Source: Trileptium ribeirensis | Lineage: Eukaryota; Nematoda; Enoplea; Enoplida; Thoracostomopsidae | Direction: 5' to 3' | DNA length: 64,000 nucleotides | Assembly (NCBI GenBank): GCA_030248225.1 | Contig: JASANE010017459.1 | Span: forward strand, 1 to 64,000 | In this document: positions 1-10,900 of the stretch, piece by piece | Position numbering within the stretch: the stretch's first letter is position 1 | How the letters are laid out: each line of letters starts with the position of its first letter | Notes under the pieces: model-generated | Told to the model about the DNA's origin: nothing | What the model saw: only the letters and a program-made list of their open reading frames with translations | The model's database searches: none | Position numbers and translations under genes: made by a program

Positions 1-2276
1 AGTTACCATGATGGGATAATCTGATTTAGATGAGGTTTTCATTATTGGACGTAGGACCGCTGGGGCTTTTATATGTTATCGTTGAGACCAAAGCGCTGTA
101 GTTCTTGAGATATGAAAAATTGGAAAAATGCGAACGTGAAAAATGCAATGCGAACGCGAAAAATGCATCAACTATAAAGGAAATTAGGAAAATATTGACA
201 GCACTTGTCAGAGCGGCGTCACTGACGCCTTGATTATGTCACTAAGAAACACACTAGATCACTCTGGGGGTTCAGGAGCGGTAACTTCCGACTTTAAAAA
301 ACGGGGGTTCGGAATGCACAGCCCCCGAGGCCTTAGTGATAACAGAAAACCGAGACACTATATTATATTTTTACCGCGGTCAATATTTTTTGATATTTTA
401 GCTAATGATGTCTTTAGGTCGTTCTGCCAGTACACGTTATTATATTGTCCCACCCGTTGAAGTTATTATTGACGAGCAAGTTACCATTTTTGAAATTGGA
501 ATATTAACCAGAGATCGGGAAGTTTCTTTGAAAACTGTTGTCAGATGGGTTTAGTGGAAAATCATTTTCGTTGTTTGCGTAATAGCTGGAATTGAATGAT
601 GTCACTCGGCTGTTGATGATTAAAAGAACGATGGTTTCGTTTGGCACTGCCGAGCTTGCCAATGTTCATTTAGTGTTCGGATCAACTCGTACTTCGAGAA
701 TCACAAACTTTCGATATCGCAAATATTGCAGTTTTTATATTTTTGGTCTCAAAACTATCTGTCCAATATTACTGCAAATGAGCTTGGTTTCTGCTCAAAT
801 ACGATCGCTAATTGGCACAATTACTGTCAAGACATACCGGTGCTTGCCACAATCGGGTGTTTTGACGCTGGCGTTTGGGTGGTGAACGATCGATGAGATA
901 GTTGAATCTTATATTTTAAACGAAAATATAATTGTGGACATCGAGCAAGAGGTCATCATTGGGTGTTTGCGATTACAGGAAGTGAAACGATCCGTTTCCT
1001 TTTTTTCAGTTCCTGATCGCAGTGGTGATACTCTCATAAATATAATACGTCTGCCAAATGCAATCATTATATCGGATTAACATGGTTCTGATGTCAGTGG
1101 GATACCAACCATTTCCGAGAATCCCTAAACATTCTGATCGCAATCCTCACGCTCGGTTTTGACGGTGGATCGTTCTGTATGCTTTTCCGGCACATACTAA
1201 CAGTATAAAAAGACCATGGTCGCGTTTGAAGCATTTTGGGCGGTGGCGCTGTGGCGTAAGGCGTGGAATGCCGTTTCGTGGATTCTTGATTGAGTTTACC
1301 TAGCGCAATCATTTCCACTGACGGCTTTTTGGAGTCTTTTGTTATAGCGAATGCCTCGATATTATTGTTAGAAAGTATGTTAGCTCAGCACTTTGTATGT
1401 ATAGTTTGTTATCGCTTTGTAACAATTGATATTTATTGAAAGAAAGTTTTTTTGAAGAAAATTTTTGTCCTCCATAACAATCAGGAGATTATTGTTTTTT
1501 ACCAAGACGTGTGCAAAAAAATTTAGCGGCTTCGGATAACTTTCGAGGTAGTTATGATTTTTTCTCCTGTGCGATGGTTGTTCCGCTTAGTCGAAGTGGG
1601 TGGGGGTACCGGGTGATTAACCCTGGGCAGCGTGACGCGCTCTCAATGCGGGATGACTGAAAAGCGACGTGTATATGTACGCTACGCTGTGCCCCGCTTA
1701 GCAGACCCTGTGCCCTGCCTCTGCCCTGTGCAGATAGCTCTGGTGATGCTCCTGCGCTCTGTTCAAGCTCTGAATTCGGTTCTTACGGTGACAAGTTACG
1801 GTCGGCTTTTCAATCTCCAAATATTAAGAGTTTGCGATTCTTAAGCATATACCGAAGCGACAAATGCAAATCGCCAAATTAACTATATATGTATAGTTGA
1901 CCCGATGAAATCTCGGCTGAGCTTGTCTTTGACAGAATACTATGCTATACGCCACTAGTTTAATTGTGGTTGTTGTCCTAGAAAAGTGCTCAAAAGCTAA
2001 CCCCAGCTTTCCCATGTATACTAAGCTCTGCGGGGCTTAGTTATTCAGACATTGCAAGGTCGGCTGTACAGTCAAGCCGAGCTTACAGTCTGAATATTCA
2101 CCTATATTATATTGTATTGCATTACGATTTATCAGTAAACTATCTGATTCTAATACGATGGCTGCCAATGTTAAGTGCCAAAGCTTCATCAATCTATTTT
2201 GACTTTAAATTATACTTGAATCTAAAGTGTATCTCGTGACCTTGTACAAGGAGCGATACAAGGTGTCTATAGTATG
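1..2276. other. Unassigned AT-rich DNA, no supported gene
   Basis: I see no gene that I can support here. Open frames of 60-97 codons (for example 592-885 plus and 1094-1318 minus) have no recognisable domain and no convincing splice context. The stretch 560-1350 is somewhat less AT-rich than its surroundings and could be old repeat sequence. The only clear structure is the hairpin at 2042-2096. Confidence 0.5.
2042..2096. repeat. Hairpin-forming inverted repeat
   Basis: TATTCAGAC (2042-2050) is exactly complementary to GTCTGAATA (2088-2096). Inside it TCGGCT (2060-2065) pairs with AGCCGA (2075-2080), giving a two-stage stem. It is probably a small foldback repeat remnant. Confidence 0.55.
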
Positions 2277-2280
2277 GCGT

Positions 2281-3593
2281 AATATGTAAAATGCATATGT
2301 TTACTCTTGTAAAATTTTGGAAACGAGGCTTCAAGATTTAAATTAATGTTCATTACGTGATTCGGGATACTTTTAATGCTAACACACTATCACACAAGTT
2401 TTCTGGGAAATATAACTGTTATAATAGCCATAAAAACTTGCCAACTGCCAAAGTATAATTGGGGAAATCACTCAAAGTGATATATCACAGTTTATTCTCC
2501 AAAGTTGACAAAGCAACTAGATATTAAAAAATATATATCTAGATACCATTGAAAGCTTTGCGTTGAAGTACGATCACGGCGTGGTTTTTTCATAGACTAC
2601 CTGTATATTACAAGTTTGTTCACTATGTCAAAAAGCGGTTAGCTGACATGGAATGCTTTGAGCTGTGGAATTTGTTAAATGACTACACCAGAAATATTTA
2701 TTCACTCAATATCCAAATTAATTTTATTTGTTTTATATATAAAATTTATAAAAAGTGTAACAAGTTTTAAGATAAAAATATCAAACGGAAAAATAAATTT
2801 GCCTATCCTATTTTTAACCACTATATATACAACATACACGCTCGTAGGCAACGACTCCGGCTACTCCCCAGAAACTTCGGACCTTGAGCATGCACGATAT
2901 ACCGAGTATCGTAAAAATCAAAGTATTTTCCCATATTTTAATATCCCACATAATTATCTGTTAATATGATGCCTCTGCGATAATATTAAGCAACCTCCAG
3001 CCGGGAAAAAATCTTTGGCTGGCCTACTGCTCATCGGCCAGCCCGCGGCTGAGCGGCCGACCGGCGGCTGAGCGGCCGACCGGCGGCTGAGCGGCCGACC
3101 GGCGGCTGAGCGGCCGACCGGCGGCTGAGCGGCCGACCGGCGGCTGAACGACCGCCGGCGGCTCAACAGCTGTGCGACGGTAAGAAGTCTCTCTTGCTAC
3201 GACATGAATTAAATATCAGTAAATGATTCGTTAGCATTTATTCGAAAATTGGCTCCACTTGCATGTGGAGTCTTGGCACAACGTGCAATACAACGGCTAA
3301 ATTGACATAAAAATATTTTTTAAATGTTTTAATCCCTTGTAACTCACAGGAAATTCCGACCCATTTTGAGTTTTGATACCTTACTACATAAAAGAAGACC
3401 TTTAACGTCACATGTATTTTAGCAGTCAACATATCTTTTGGGGCTATTACAACGGTTAAATTTATAAAAAAATTCGTGTGACAGTGGTATTAATATTGAA
3501 AGTATTCCGAAATGCGTAGCGAATATCAACTTAAAAATTTTGAAGCCTTGTTTCCAAAATTTTGCACGAATAAACATATGCATTTTACATGTT
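2281..3593. mobile_element. Non-autonomous element with ~170 bp terminal inverted repeats
   Basis: The left arm (about 2281-2455) is the reverse complement of the right arm (about 3412-3593) at roughly 75-85 percent identity by eye. Shared blocks include the sequence around AAAATGCATATG, the GGAAACGAGGC/GCCTTGTTTCC block, and a more diverged inner part ending near GGCTATTA. The 1.3 kb between the outer ends encodes no recognisable transposase. An AT-rich open frame (2679-2969 plus) shows no domain. A GC-rich minisatellite lies inside. The right end abuts a separate 505 bp MITE, so the two elements are adjacent or one inserted at the edge of the other. Target duplications are unclear. Confidence 0.7.
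3045..3157. repeat. GC-rich 19-bp minisatellite
   Basis: Five exact tandem copies of the 19-bp unit GCGGCTGAGCGGCCGACCG fill 3045-3139, followed by a degraded sixth copy. The unit is over 80 percent GC in a region that is about two-thirds AT. Because 19 is not a multiple of three, the array is open on the minus strand (2954-3166) and gives a repetitive Arg/Ser/Pro-rich translation. I treat that frame as an artefact of the array. Confidence 0.9.
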
Positions 3594-4098
3594 ATGCGGC
3601 GCGCACGTTATAATGTCACCTCTATTTGGAACTTTTGTCATCCTGTAGTCGTGACCTTATCGTATAGACGGTCAGTGTGACACCCATACTGTAAATCAAT
3701 TGCCGAGGGTATACCACACACCTCTAACTACTGCATTTTTTCTTGACAGTGTCGTACACATCCTTAGCTACCAATTTGGCGCGAATTAACTACAACGGTC
3801 ACCGTCTGTAGCTAATGCGGTTTATTGTCCTGTGTAGTTTTTTTCTAAATTTACGATATTTGTATCTAGCACATATGAACATTGCTCAAATAATTCCGAA
3901 CACAGTCAATAAAACTGCCAGAAGACACGCTGTGCCTGACACTGTCGAGAAGTGGTAATACGCGTAACTAACTACCTTTGAAACAATTTTTTAAAAACAT
4001 GGTGGCGTCTAAGACACTCTGTTGTCAACAGTGTGCCTTACACTGTGTGGTGTACATAGGTTCCAAACGTTGGGGACTTTATAACGTGAACGCCGCAT
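3594..4098. mobile_element. 505 bp MITE, family A copy 1
   Basis: The ends read ATGCGGCG.GCACGTTATAA and its near reverse complement TTATAACGTGAACGCCGCAT, forming TIRs of about 37 bp that reach an inner GGAAC/GTTCC. The whole unit matches 22966-23469 in inverted orientation, with nearly equal length (505 versus 504 bp), so the boundaries are well fixed by comparison. No transposase frame is present. The superfamily is undetermined because the target duplication is not clear. Confidence 0.85.
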
Positions 4099-4470
4099 TA
4101 CATCGTAGTATTGTTACTTTGTATATATATACAGACATGTGGAATTCGAATTTAGCTAATTTTGTTTCCACCTCACTGCAACATGAAGTTGTCTCACAAA
4201 CGTGTGTGTCATGCCTGCTAGCAGAAATTAATAAATGGACCACCTAAATACCTTATGGCAGTTTACAAAGCTGAATATTAAAGACTAAATAATTTACTAG
4301 GTACGTGTACATTGTGCAACGGGGCGACTGCCTTGTCTGTCACTCGGCGTGCGTTTGGACGTGAGTTATTATTCGTTCGATTTTAGGGGTTCCTTAAGAA
4401 CAAAGTAACAGCCCCTCTTAGTGTCCGAGACTCGTAAGCAATCCAAGTTCAAGCCCTAACCCACTCGCTT

Positions 4471-4560
4471 GCCTTAGCTCAATCGTTAGAGCAAAAGTTT
4501 GCCCAACATTGTTCGAAATGCAATTTGGTTTAGGAAGGATAGGGTTAAAACCCTGTTTGC
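4471..4560 (+). repeat. Possible tRNA-like (SINE) remnant
   Basis: TTAGCTCAATCGTTAGAGC resembles a tRNA D-arm/A-box, and GGGTTAAAACCC about 65 bp further on resembles a degraded B-box. The spacing is longer than in a normal tRNA and the T-stem is poor, so this is at best a SINE fragment. It lies in the inferred intron of the GPCR gene. Confidence 0.3.
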
Positions 4561-4617
4561 TCGTACGAAATCATACATATTTGAATTTTGTTTTTTTAAT
4601 ATTTTAAAACATCTTAC

Positions 4618-4961
4618 CATGTTGCAATGGTACCACCGACGTTTGCCAACAGCAAAAATATTCCGACGGTGTGCCAATGTATTCGCATGACGAAGGCGTC
4701 GTTACGACCATGCACTGCTAGGAGCTGTGGAATAAGTGCAGCCATGAAAACGGTATTAGCAATTGCTTTTGCTGCCAAGAGTCGTATCGTCGTTGATGCA
4801 CGAAGTGCTGGAAGGCGATACACGCTTAAATTGAAGCAGTTGCCGACGACGCAAATAACGAAAGTAGGCGGAAAAAGGTATGCGATAATAAAGTCGGACA
4901 TTGGGTTGGTTGGTGAAAAATGAGCTGACGTGCAGTTTTTTATTGTATTTGGTGATGTCAT
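4618..4961 (-). CDS. Rhodopsin-like GPCR, N-terminal coding exon (partial)
   Basis: The exon encodes an N-terminus, TM1, TM2 and most of TM3 of a class A-type seven-transmembrane receptor. TM1 (about residues 23-49) contains the GN motif in FVICVVGNCFNL. TM2 (about 57-81) includes RLLAAKAIANTVFMAALIP. TM3 begins near GIFLLLANVGG and stops at ATW, just where the family continues toward the (D/E)R(Y/F) motif. The frame ends at a textbook 5' splice donor, ATG|GTAAGA, at 4617/4618, so the continuation should be in another exon at lower coordinates or beyond the window. I could not find it. Upstream, TTTTGCAG near 5000 could be a splice acceptor for a 5'-UTR exon. Odd points: the TM2 Asp is replaced by Asn, and the usual Cys at the top of TM3 is Val by my counting. 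The ligand is unknown. A pseudogene is possible. Confidence 0.65.
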
Positions 4962-4969
4962 GATCTATT

Positions 4970-6313
4970 TTATTTAGATTTTATTATAACAGTTAATATC
5001 TGCAAAACTTAAAACATAAATAAAGTTCACATATAACGCTTAACTATGTATTTTCTAGTTACAATCCTTTAAGAGTGCTTCTAGTTTTACAAGAACTATT
5101 GTGAAAAACTTGAAAAATGGTGGAAAGGCAAAATGTTCTATGTATCAATAAAATTAATTGTAGTTGGGGTTTTGGCAATTGGATCACATCCTTGCTCTCA
5201 AAATACCCGAAAACTAATAAACCGTTTGCATGAATGTCCTTCAGGTTATAACTTCTAAACTTTAAGACCGTTCCCGTTTTTTTTGAAAAATTAACTTTCA
5301 CGGTAACGGCCTTGTGTCAATCCATAAACAAAATTTCGATTCACTCTTTAGTTCAATAATTTATGCGTCGTCTTGTCGTGCAGTGTCGCAAACTGGAGTT
5401 GGCGCCTGAAATGGAATCCAGATTGAACAATTGCAATCCGCGTACGTCACCTTGAGCTATTTAGGTTCTGAAAGGAGATGGCCCTGAAGAGATTCAAAAT
5501 TTGCATTTTTGAAAATTGTATATACAGAATCGCAAGTTGCAGCGTTTATTAATATATCCAATTAGATTAACGATAACTCCGTAGAATTCTCCACCTGATA
5601 CGCTAGGAACGTTTGGTGGCGATGCTATATTCTAATCTAAATATAACCTAATGCGATATTTTAACGCATCTGCTTATTATATAGCTTTGATGCTCAAAAA
5701 TTATAATGCTCAAAACAACAGATCAGGTACGTAATCAGGGGGGTGGGAGGGTCGCTCCATCTGAGATTGTGTTGGCCTCACCCCTTGAGAAAAAATGTTG
5801 AAATATACCTATTTCCTATCCATACACTGTGGAGCGGATTTTGTTAGGTAACCAACAACTGTAGCTGGGAAAATTTAGTTGAATTTGTTTCCTCTGGTTA
5901 TAAATTGTTTCAATACTTATATGTTCCCAAATTTTTACTTATGCAAAGACTGTGGAAATTTACGTAGCGAAACAGTTTATAAATATGAAAAAATTTTACA
6001 CCCCCTGAAACCGACGTGCCCAACCCCCTGAATTTGAGCTCGCTCCCACAGAAATAGATGTCTCTGGCCACGTGACTATGATGGAATGATTTATTTGAAA
6101 GTATCTATGACTAATGTACCCTTTTCGTCAGGGCTTGCTCGCAGCCATACCGCTCGACCGTTGACCTAGCGTCTAGTATAACACAGGCACTGTTTGCATG
6201 CCATACACCACACTCTTTTTGTAATAGTACGAATATATAAGAGCGATTCCGACACACAAAGTACTTAAATCGGCAGAGTAAAGAACCGGAAGTCTGAAAA
6301 TATCTAGGCTATT
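4970..6313. other. Unassigned intergenic DNA with G-rich transposon-like patches
   Basis: No gene is supported. GGGGGGTGGGAGGG near 5738 and the C-rich stretch with two CCCCCTGAA runs near 6001-6030 look like the ends of hAT-like non-autonomous elements. I could not pair them convincingly into one element. Confidence 0.35.
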
Positions 6314-6469
6314 ACAGCTAATCTCTGAGTTGACAACCTTAATGTTTAAAAATCCTATTGTGTCTTTGGAAAAAATCATTTCGGACATAATACATGACAC
6401 GACTGAATGTAAAACAAGACCGTAGACTTTAATAGCACCGGGGAAAGATAGAGCCCAACTTTTAATTTT

Positions 6470-7398
6470 CATATATTCAAAAGAAAAATTTTCCGCTCAC
6501 TACTACGGTGACGATATCTAAATATACAGGCATTTTCACGTCGATGAGCTTTACCTTGTTGTCGAGTCAACAGAAACTCTTGTTATCGTTACGGCACTGG
6601 TTCTATAACAACAAATTCAAACTGAACGTGTCTAAAACTGGATTCATTTACTTCTCTCGTCGCCATTTCTATGGCCTACCCTTACAAATCCACGATATCA
6701 CCATTCACCCTTCAAGGAGTCTCAAAATACTCGGTATTGTGCTGTACAGCAGACTAAGCTTTGTCAAAAACATGACTGAGTTGTCAAGTTAGTGCACCTG
6801 GAAACTCCGCGAAATTGGTCAGATTGGACAACGCTTACATGTCCAAACGGCGAAAATCATCGTACGACCCTTTGTAATAACCCTTATCGACTACTGCAAC
6901 GCATTGTACTGCGGCTTGTCTACCACAAATCTACAACCCGTCCGTCGTTTGCTACACAATGCGGCCAGAATTGTTTCTGGTACGCGACGCTGCGAACACC
7001 GAAGTCTTGTGTTGCCTGAGCTACACTGGTCGCCGCTTGACCAGCGAATTCGATGCAAAGCGCTCTTGCCGGTTCACAAACCTCTGACGTTTAACATCCC
7101 TGCATAAAATGATGAAATGTTGGGCCGACCTGCTGCAACTCGCGTAGCCAAGGAAAGAGTATTACGCATTGACGTCACACGGCACAACTGTATCTGGAAC
7201 AGACTTCCATCTAAGCTTCGTAACAATGTCTTAAACGTTACTGAATTTAAGGCTAAATTAAAGACATTTCTGTTTCCGCAGGTCTTATCTTCATAATTTC
7301 AAAAGTTATCGTATTATTATTAATTGTCATATCGTATCCAACGCCTTTGCAACGCTATCAGAGACATGGGCGCTTTATAAATGCCTTATTATTATTAT
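6470..7398 (+). pseudogene. Fossil L2/CR1-like LINE 3' end inside R1
   Basis: Reading across frames gives the end of a LINE reverse transcriptase and its C-terminal region: HYYGDDI at about 6501-6521, then the thumb-like FKLNVSKTGF, then RPFVITLIDYCNALY, LHWSPLDQRIRCKAL, and finally IWNRLPSKLRNNV and FKAKLKTFLF before a stop near 7297. These match the usual order at the end of L2/CR1-clade proteins. The non-coding tail CGCTTTATAAATGCCTTATT followed by ATT repeats (about 7369-7397) is typical of such LINEs. Stops after YGDDI and after MTELSS, and a frame change near 6590, show that it is dead. R2 carries the same lesions, so it died before the R duplication. Confidence 0.8.
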
Positions 7399-7734
7399 TG
7401 TCATATATACCTATCACAAACATGGAAGTCTGATAACTATGAAAAATACGTAAGTATTGACAGAACTTCTTACCATCGGTACGCTGACTGTCGTACTATG
7501 ACTATGTGTTTCACCTAACTTTGATTGATTGACTGATAAATTTTTCTGGGAAACAAATCAAACACATCGGGAACGCCGTAAATGACCGCGGCCAGACGTG
7601 TCAGTCACAAATCATCGAAAAAAGAACTATATAAAAATATCTACTTAATACAATAAACGTAATTATGTCCTTACACGCGAAAGTTTTGAAAGGTGGTCAG
7701 GTAAACTCCAAGTTAAATACGTTAAATCGTTGCC

Positions 7735-7949
7735 ATGCCAGTTACACCACTTCGTAGATGGAGGCATGCCAGTTGTATTAATGTATAGATGCTGTCATAC
7801 CAGTTGCACCAATTTGTAGACGGTAGGATGGCAATTGCGTCAATGTGAAAGCGCTGTCATACTAGTTACACCACTGTAGATGGAAGCATGCCAGTTGCAT
7901 CAATATGTAAATGTTATGGTACCACTTATACCAATTTGTAGATACTGGC
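7735..7949 (+). repeat. 31-bp tandem array at the end of R1, seven units
   Basis: Units begin near 7735, 7766, 7797, 7828, 7859, 7888 and 7919, a period of 31 bp (one unit is 29 bp). The consensus is roughly ATGCCAGTTGCACCAATTTG followed by TAGATGGWRGC. The array sits immediately upstream of and across the start codon of the APE/RT frame, as the 5' monomer arrays of some LINEs do. A promoter role is an inference. Confidence 0.85.
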
Positions 7950-10900
7950 ATGACGTTCTCTACAAGGAGAGAAACAACCAGTCCCACAATTCGCGAGCAG
8001 CTGCCTCAACCAGGAGAGGAGAGCGCCTCCGTGGCAGAGGGCAGCGGTGGCAACGTCGTATTCTGCGACGCACACGTCGTAGAAGGCGACCGCTAAGGGA
8101 TCGGCAACACCGTCATAATGTGGTCGATCTCGCTGCTCGCGTGGTTCCGGATAATCGGGATGGTGACCCTGTCACGGTGGCATCAGCCACCTCGGTCGTC
8201 GCTCGCCGGAACAACGATGGGGGTCGAAATGATCAGTCGACACCTCATCACACAATAATGCTCATCAACTCAAATGCTCCACCAATGAGTTTTGTCGGCT
8301 ATGCTGGGCGAGGTCTGAAAATCCGATTGGGGACAATCAACATTCGCTCGATGAAACTCGACTTCGTCACAAAATCGCAGATCTTAAAGCTACGTGCCTC
8401 CGCACACGGCTTCTACGCAACAACTGTTTCGGAGACGAGGCTCGACGGCTCAGGTCTCGTTGATGTCGGCGACGGTTGGAAACTACTTCATCATAATGTC
8501 GAGGGTGGTGAGCATCGAGGCATCGCCATACTGCTATCACCACCAGCGGTAGCAGCATGGCAACGAGCTGGAGCTGTTGTGGACATCGATGAGAATGGGA
8601 GAGCAATGGCTGCTCGGCTGAAGGCAGGAGGGAATGAGAGAGACTGGACAATTATGGCATGCTACGCTCCAACTGCTAAAGCCAAAGAGACACACGTTGA
8701 CGACTTCTACCAGGGCATTAGCTCTTTACTACGGAAGGCGGGTGAGCAAAGCTTTGTGTGGATCGGCGGCGATCTAAACAGCAGAATTGGACGACGAAGA
8801 GTTAATGAGGATGGTCTTGAACCTATCATTGGTCGCTTCGGCATTGATATTCCGCGAAACCATATGGGCGAGCGCCTATTGACATTTTGCGCTGCCGAGG
8901 GACTTAGCATCACCAACACCTACTACAACCACAGCATCAGCAAGCAAGCAACATGGTACCATCCGAGGTGGAAGACGCCAGCGGCATTAGACATGTCACT
9001 CGTTCGACAGCAGCACAGACGCAACGTCTGTAACACCGTCGCCATGCCTAGCATCGAATCCGGGTCGGATCATGTTGTGCTGAGTACGGTTCTACAGCAA
9101 CGCCCTTTACTCAAGAGCCGCAATGAACAGCACAATATGCCATCCACACCGACGATAAATGAAGACGACGACACCGAACCAGCAGCAAAAAGGCCAAAAA
9201 AGATCGAGGTAGCGACGCTGCATGACCCTGTAGTGAAGCAAAGATATATAGACGCAGTAAACGAAGCAGTGAACGAGCTGCAACAGCAGCCAAGCATCGC
9301 CGAACTAACGACAATCATCAGAAAATGCGCAGAACAGCATATCGGCACTGTCAAACCGGACCGTCGCACATGGGTATGTGAAAACGTCACTGAAATACAG
9401 CAGATGTCAGGGAGACGTCAGCAACTATTCCATGAGCAACAACGACGCAGTAACGCACCATCAGCACGGAGAACGTACAAGAAGTACTGCCACTACATGC
9501 GAGCCAGGATGCGCAAACTTGAAAACGACTGGTGGAAATCGAAAGCAGAGGCGATACAATCACTAGCGGACCGCAACTGTATGCACAGCTTCTTTGGGGA
9601 AGTCCGGCTATTGGCTAAAGAGAAGGCGAAATCGATCCCGTCGAAACCGCTACCGACAGATACAACGGCAAAACTCAACGATATGACGGCACATTTCAGT
9701 GGGCTTCTGAACATAGCTAGAGCAATCAATCCGGACGTTATCGACCGACTTCCGACGGCTAAAAATAGTGTTAATTGGGGGGCCCCGACGAAAGACGAAA
9801 TTCGGCAACACATCAACCGACTAAAAAACGGCAAAGCTGAGGGTCTATCCGGTGTACCAGCTGAATGCATCAAGGACATTCCGGCGGTCAATGATGTACT
9901 TCACGACTTCTGCCAACAAGCGTGGCAACAGGGTTCCGGAACAGTCCTTCCTAATGGCTGGCTGGACGCTATCCTCGTGGCTCTGTTCAAGAAGAAAGGC
10001 GATTATTCCGATCTAAACAACTGGCGCGGAATAGTCATCATGGAAGTAATGTCGAAAGTAGTCAATATGGTGCTGAACCATCGCCTACAGCGTGCTGGAA
10101 ATGAAATATGGGGCGAGCAACAGCACGGCTTTAGAGCCGGGCGGGGAACGATCGACTGTATCTATACACTGCGCCGCATCATTGAAGAATTTGGCCAAAC
10201 GGCGGGGCGGCTAGACTATGACCACCTCTTTGTCCTATTCGTGGATCTCAAAAAAGCATTTGACTCATGCGACAGGAATCTCATCTTCACGATTCTATCG
10301 AAGTGCGGTGTTCCTGAAAACGTCATCGCGCTCGTGAAGCTGTTTCACGACGGATTTGGTGCTAGGGTTTTGTTCCAAGGCCAGCTGGGCGACCGCTTCA
10401 GTATCACAACGGGTGTCCGGCAGGGTTGCTGCGCAGGACCAACTCTATGGAACTTCTACTTCTGGGCCGTAATGATGTTATGGCGAAGCGAAATACCAAG
10501 CGGGAGCGGCGTGATGGTGAAATATAAAGACGACCTGGCAATCCGAACTAGAGCTAAGTTACAAGCACTCACGACGTCGTCAACAAGCGTCATCAACGAT
10601 ATTGAATACGCTGACGACACCTGCACGCTGGATCGTAGATTCAGCACATTTGTTAACAACACCATGCTGCTGCACAAAACGACGCGCGACATGGGAGGCG
10701 AAATCAGTATAACCAAAACCGAGTGGATGATGATACCAAGCGCAGAGAATCACGACGAGCTCCGACTGACAATTGAGGACAACGAGATCAAGCGGGTAGA
10801 CAATTTCGTCTACTTGGGCAGCAACATCGGTAACAGCAGGGAAGGGCGGTTCGGTGCGAAAATCAACACTACCAGCAGAATCAACAAAGCCAGAGGTGCG

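Larger units (their letters stand above)
6314..7973 (+). repeat. Direct repeat R1 (upstream copy, 1660 bp)
   Basis: This is the upstream member of a ~99 percent identical pair. In order it contains about 170 bp of unidentified sequence, a dead L2-like LINE 3' end with its ATT-rich tail, about 335 bp of unidentified DNA, and seven 31-bp tandem units. The intact APE/RT frame starts within the last part of R1, so R1 is positioned as its 5' leader and possible promoter. R1 lacks two bases that R2 has in the fifth 31-bp unit. Confidence 0.9.

Noticed and set aside
592..885. 97-codon plus-strand frame
   Set aside because: No recognisable motif, no conserved context, and other frames there are equally open.
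2954..3166. 70-codon Arg/Ser/Pro-rich frame
   Set aside because: It is the translation of the 19-bp minisatellite; every frame stays open because the repeat contains no stop.
6508..7107. Overlapping short frames in R1 (and their twins in R2) as separate genes
   Set aside because: They are pieces of one frame-broken L2-like LINE end, shared by both repeats.
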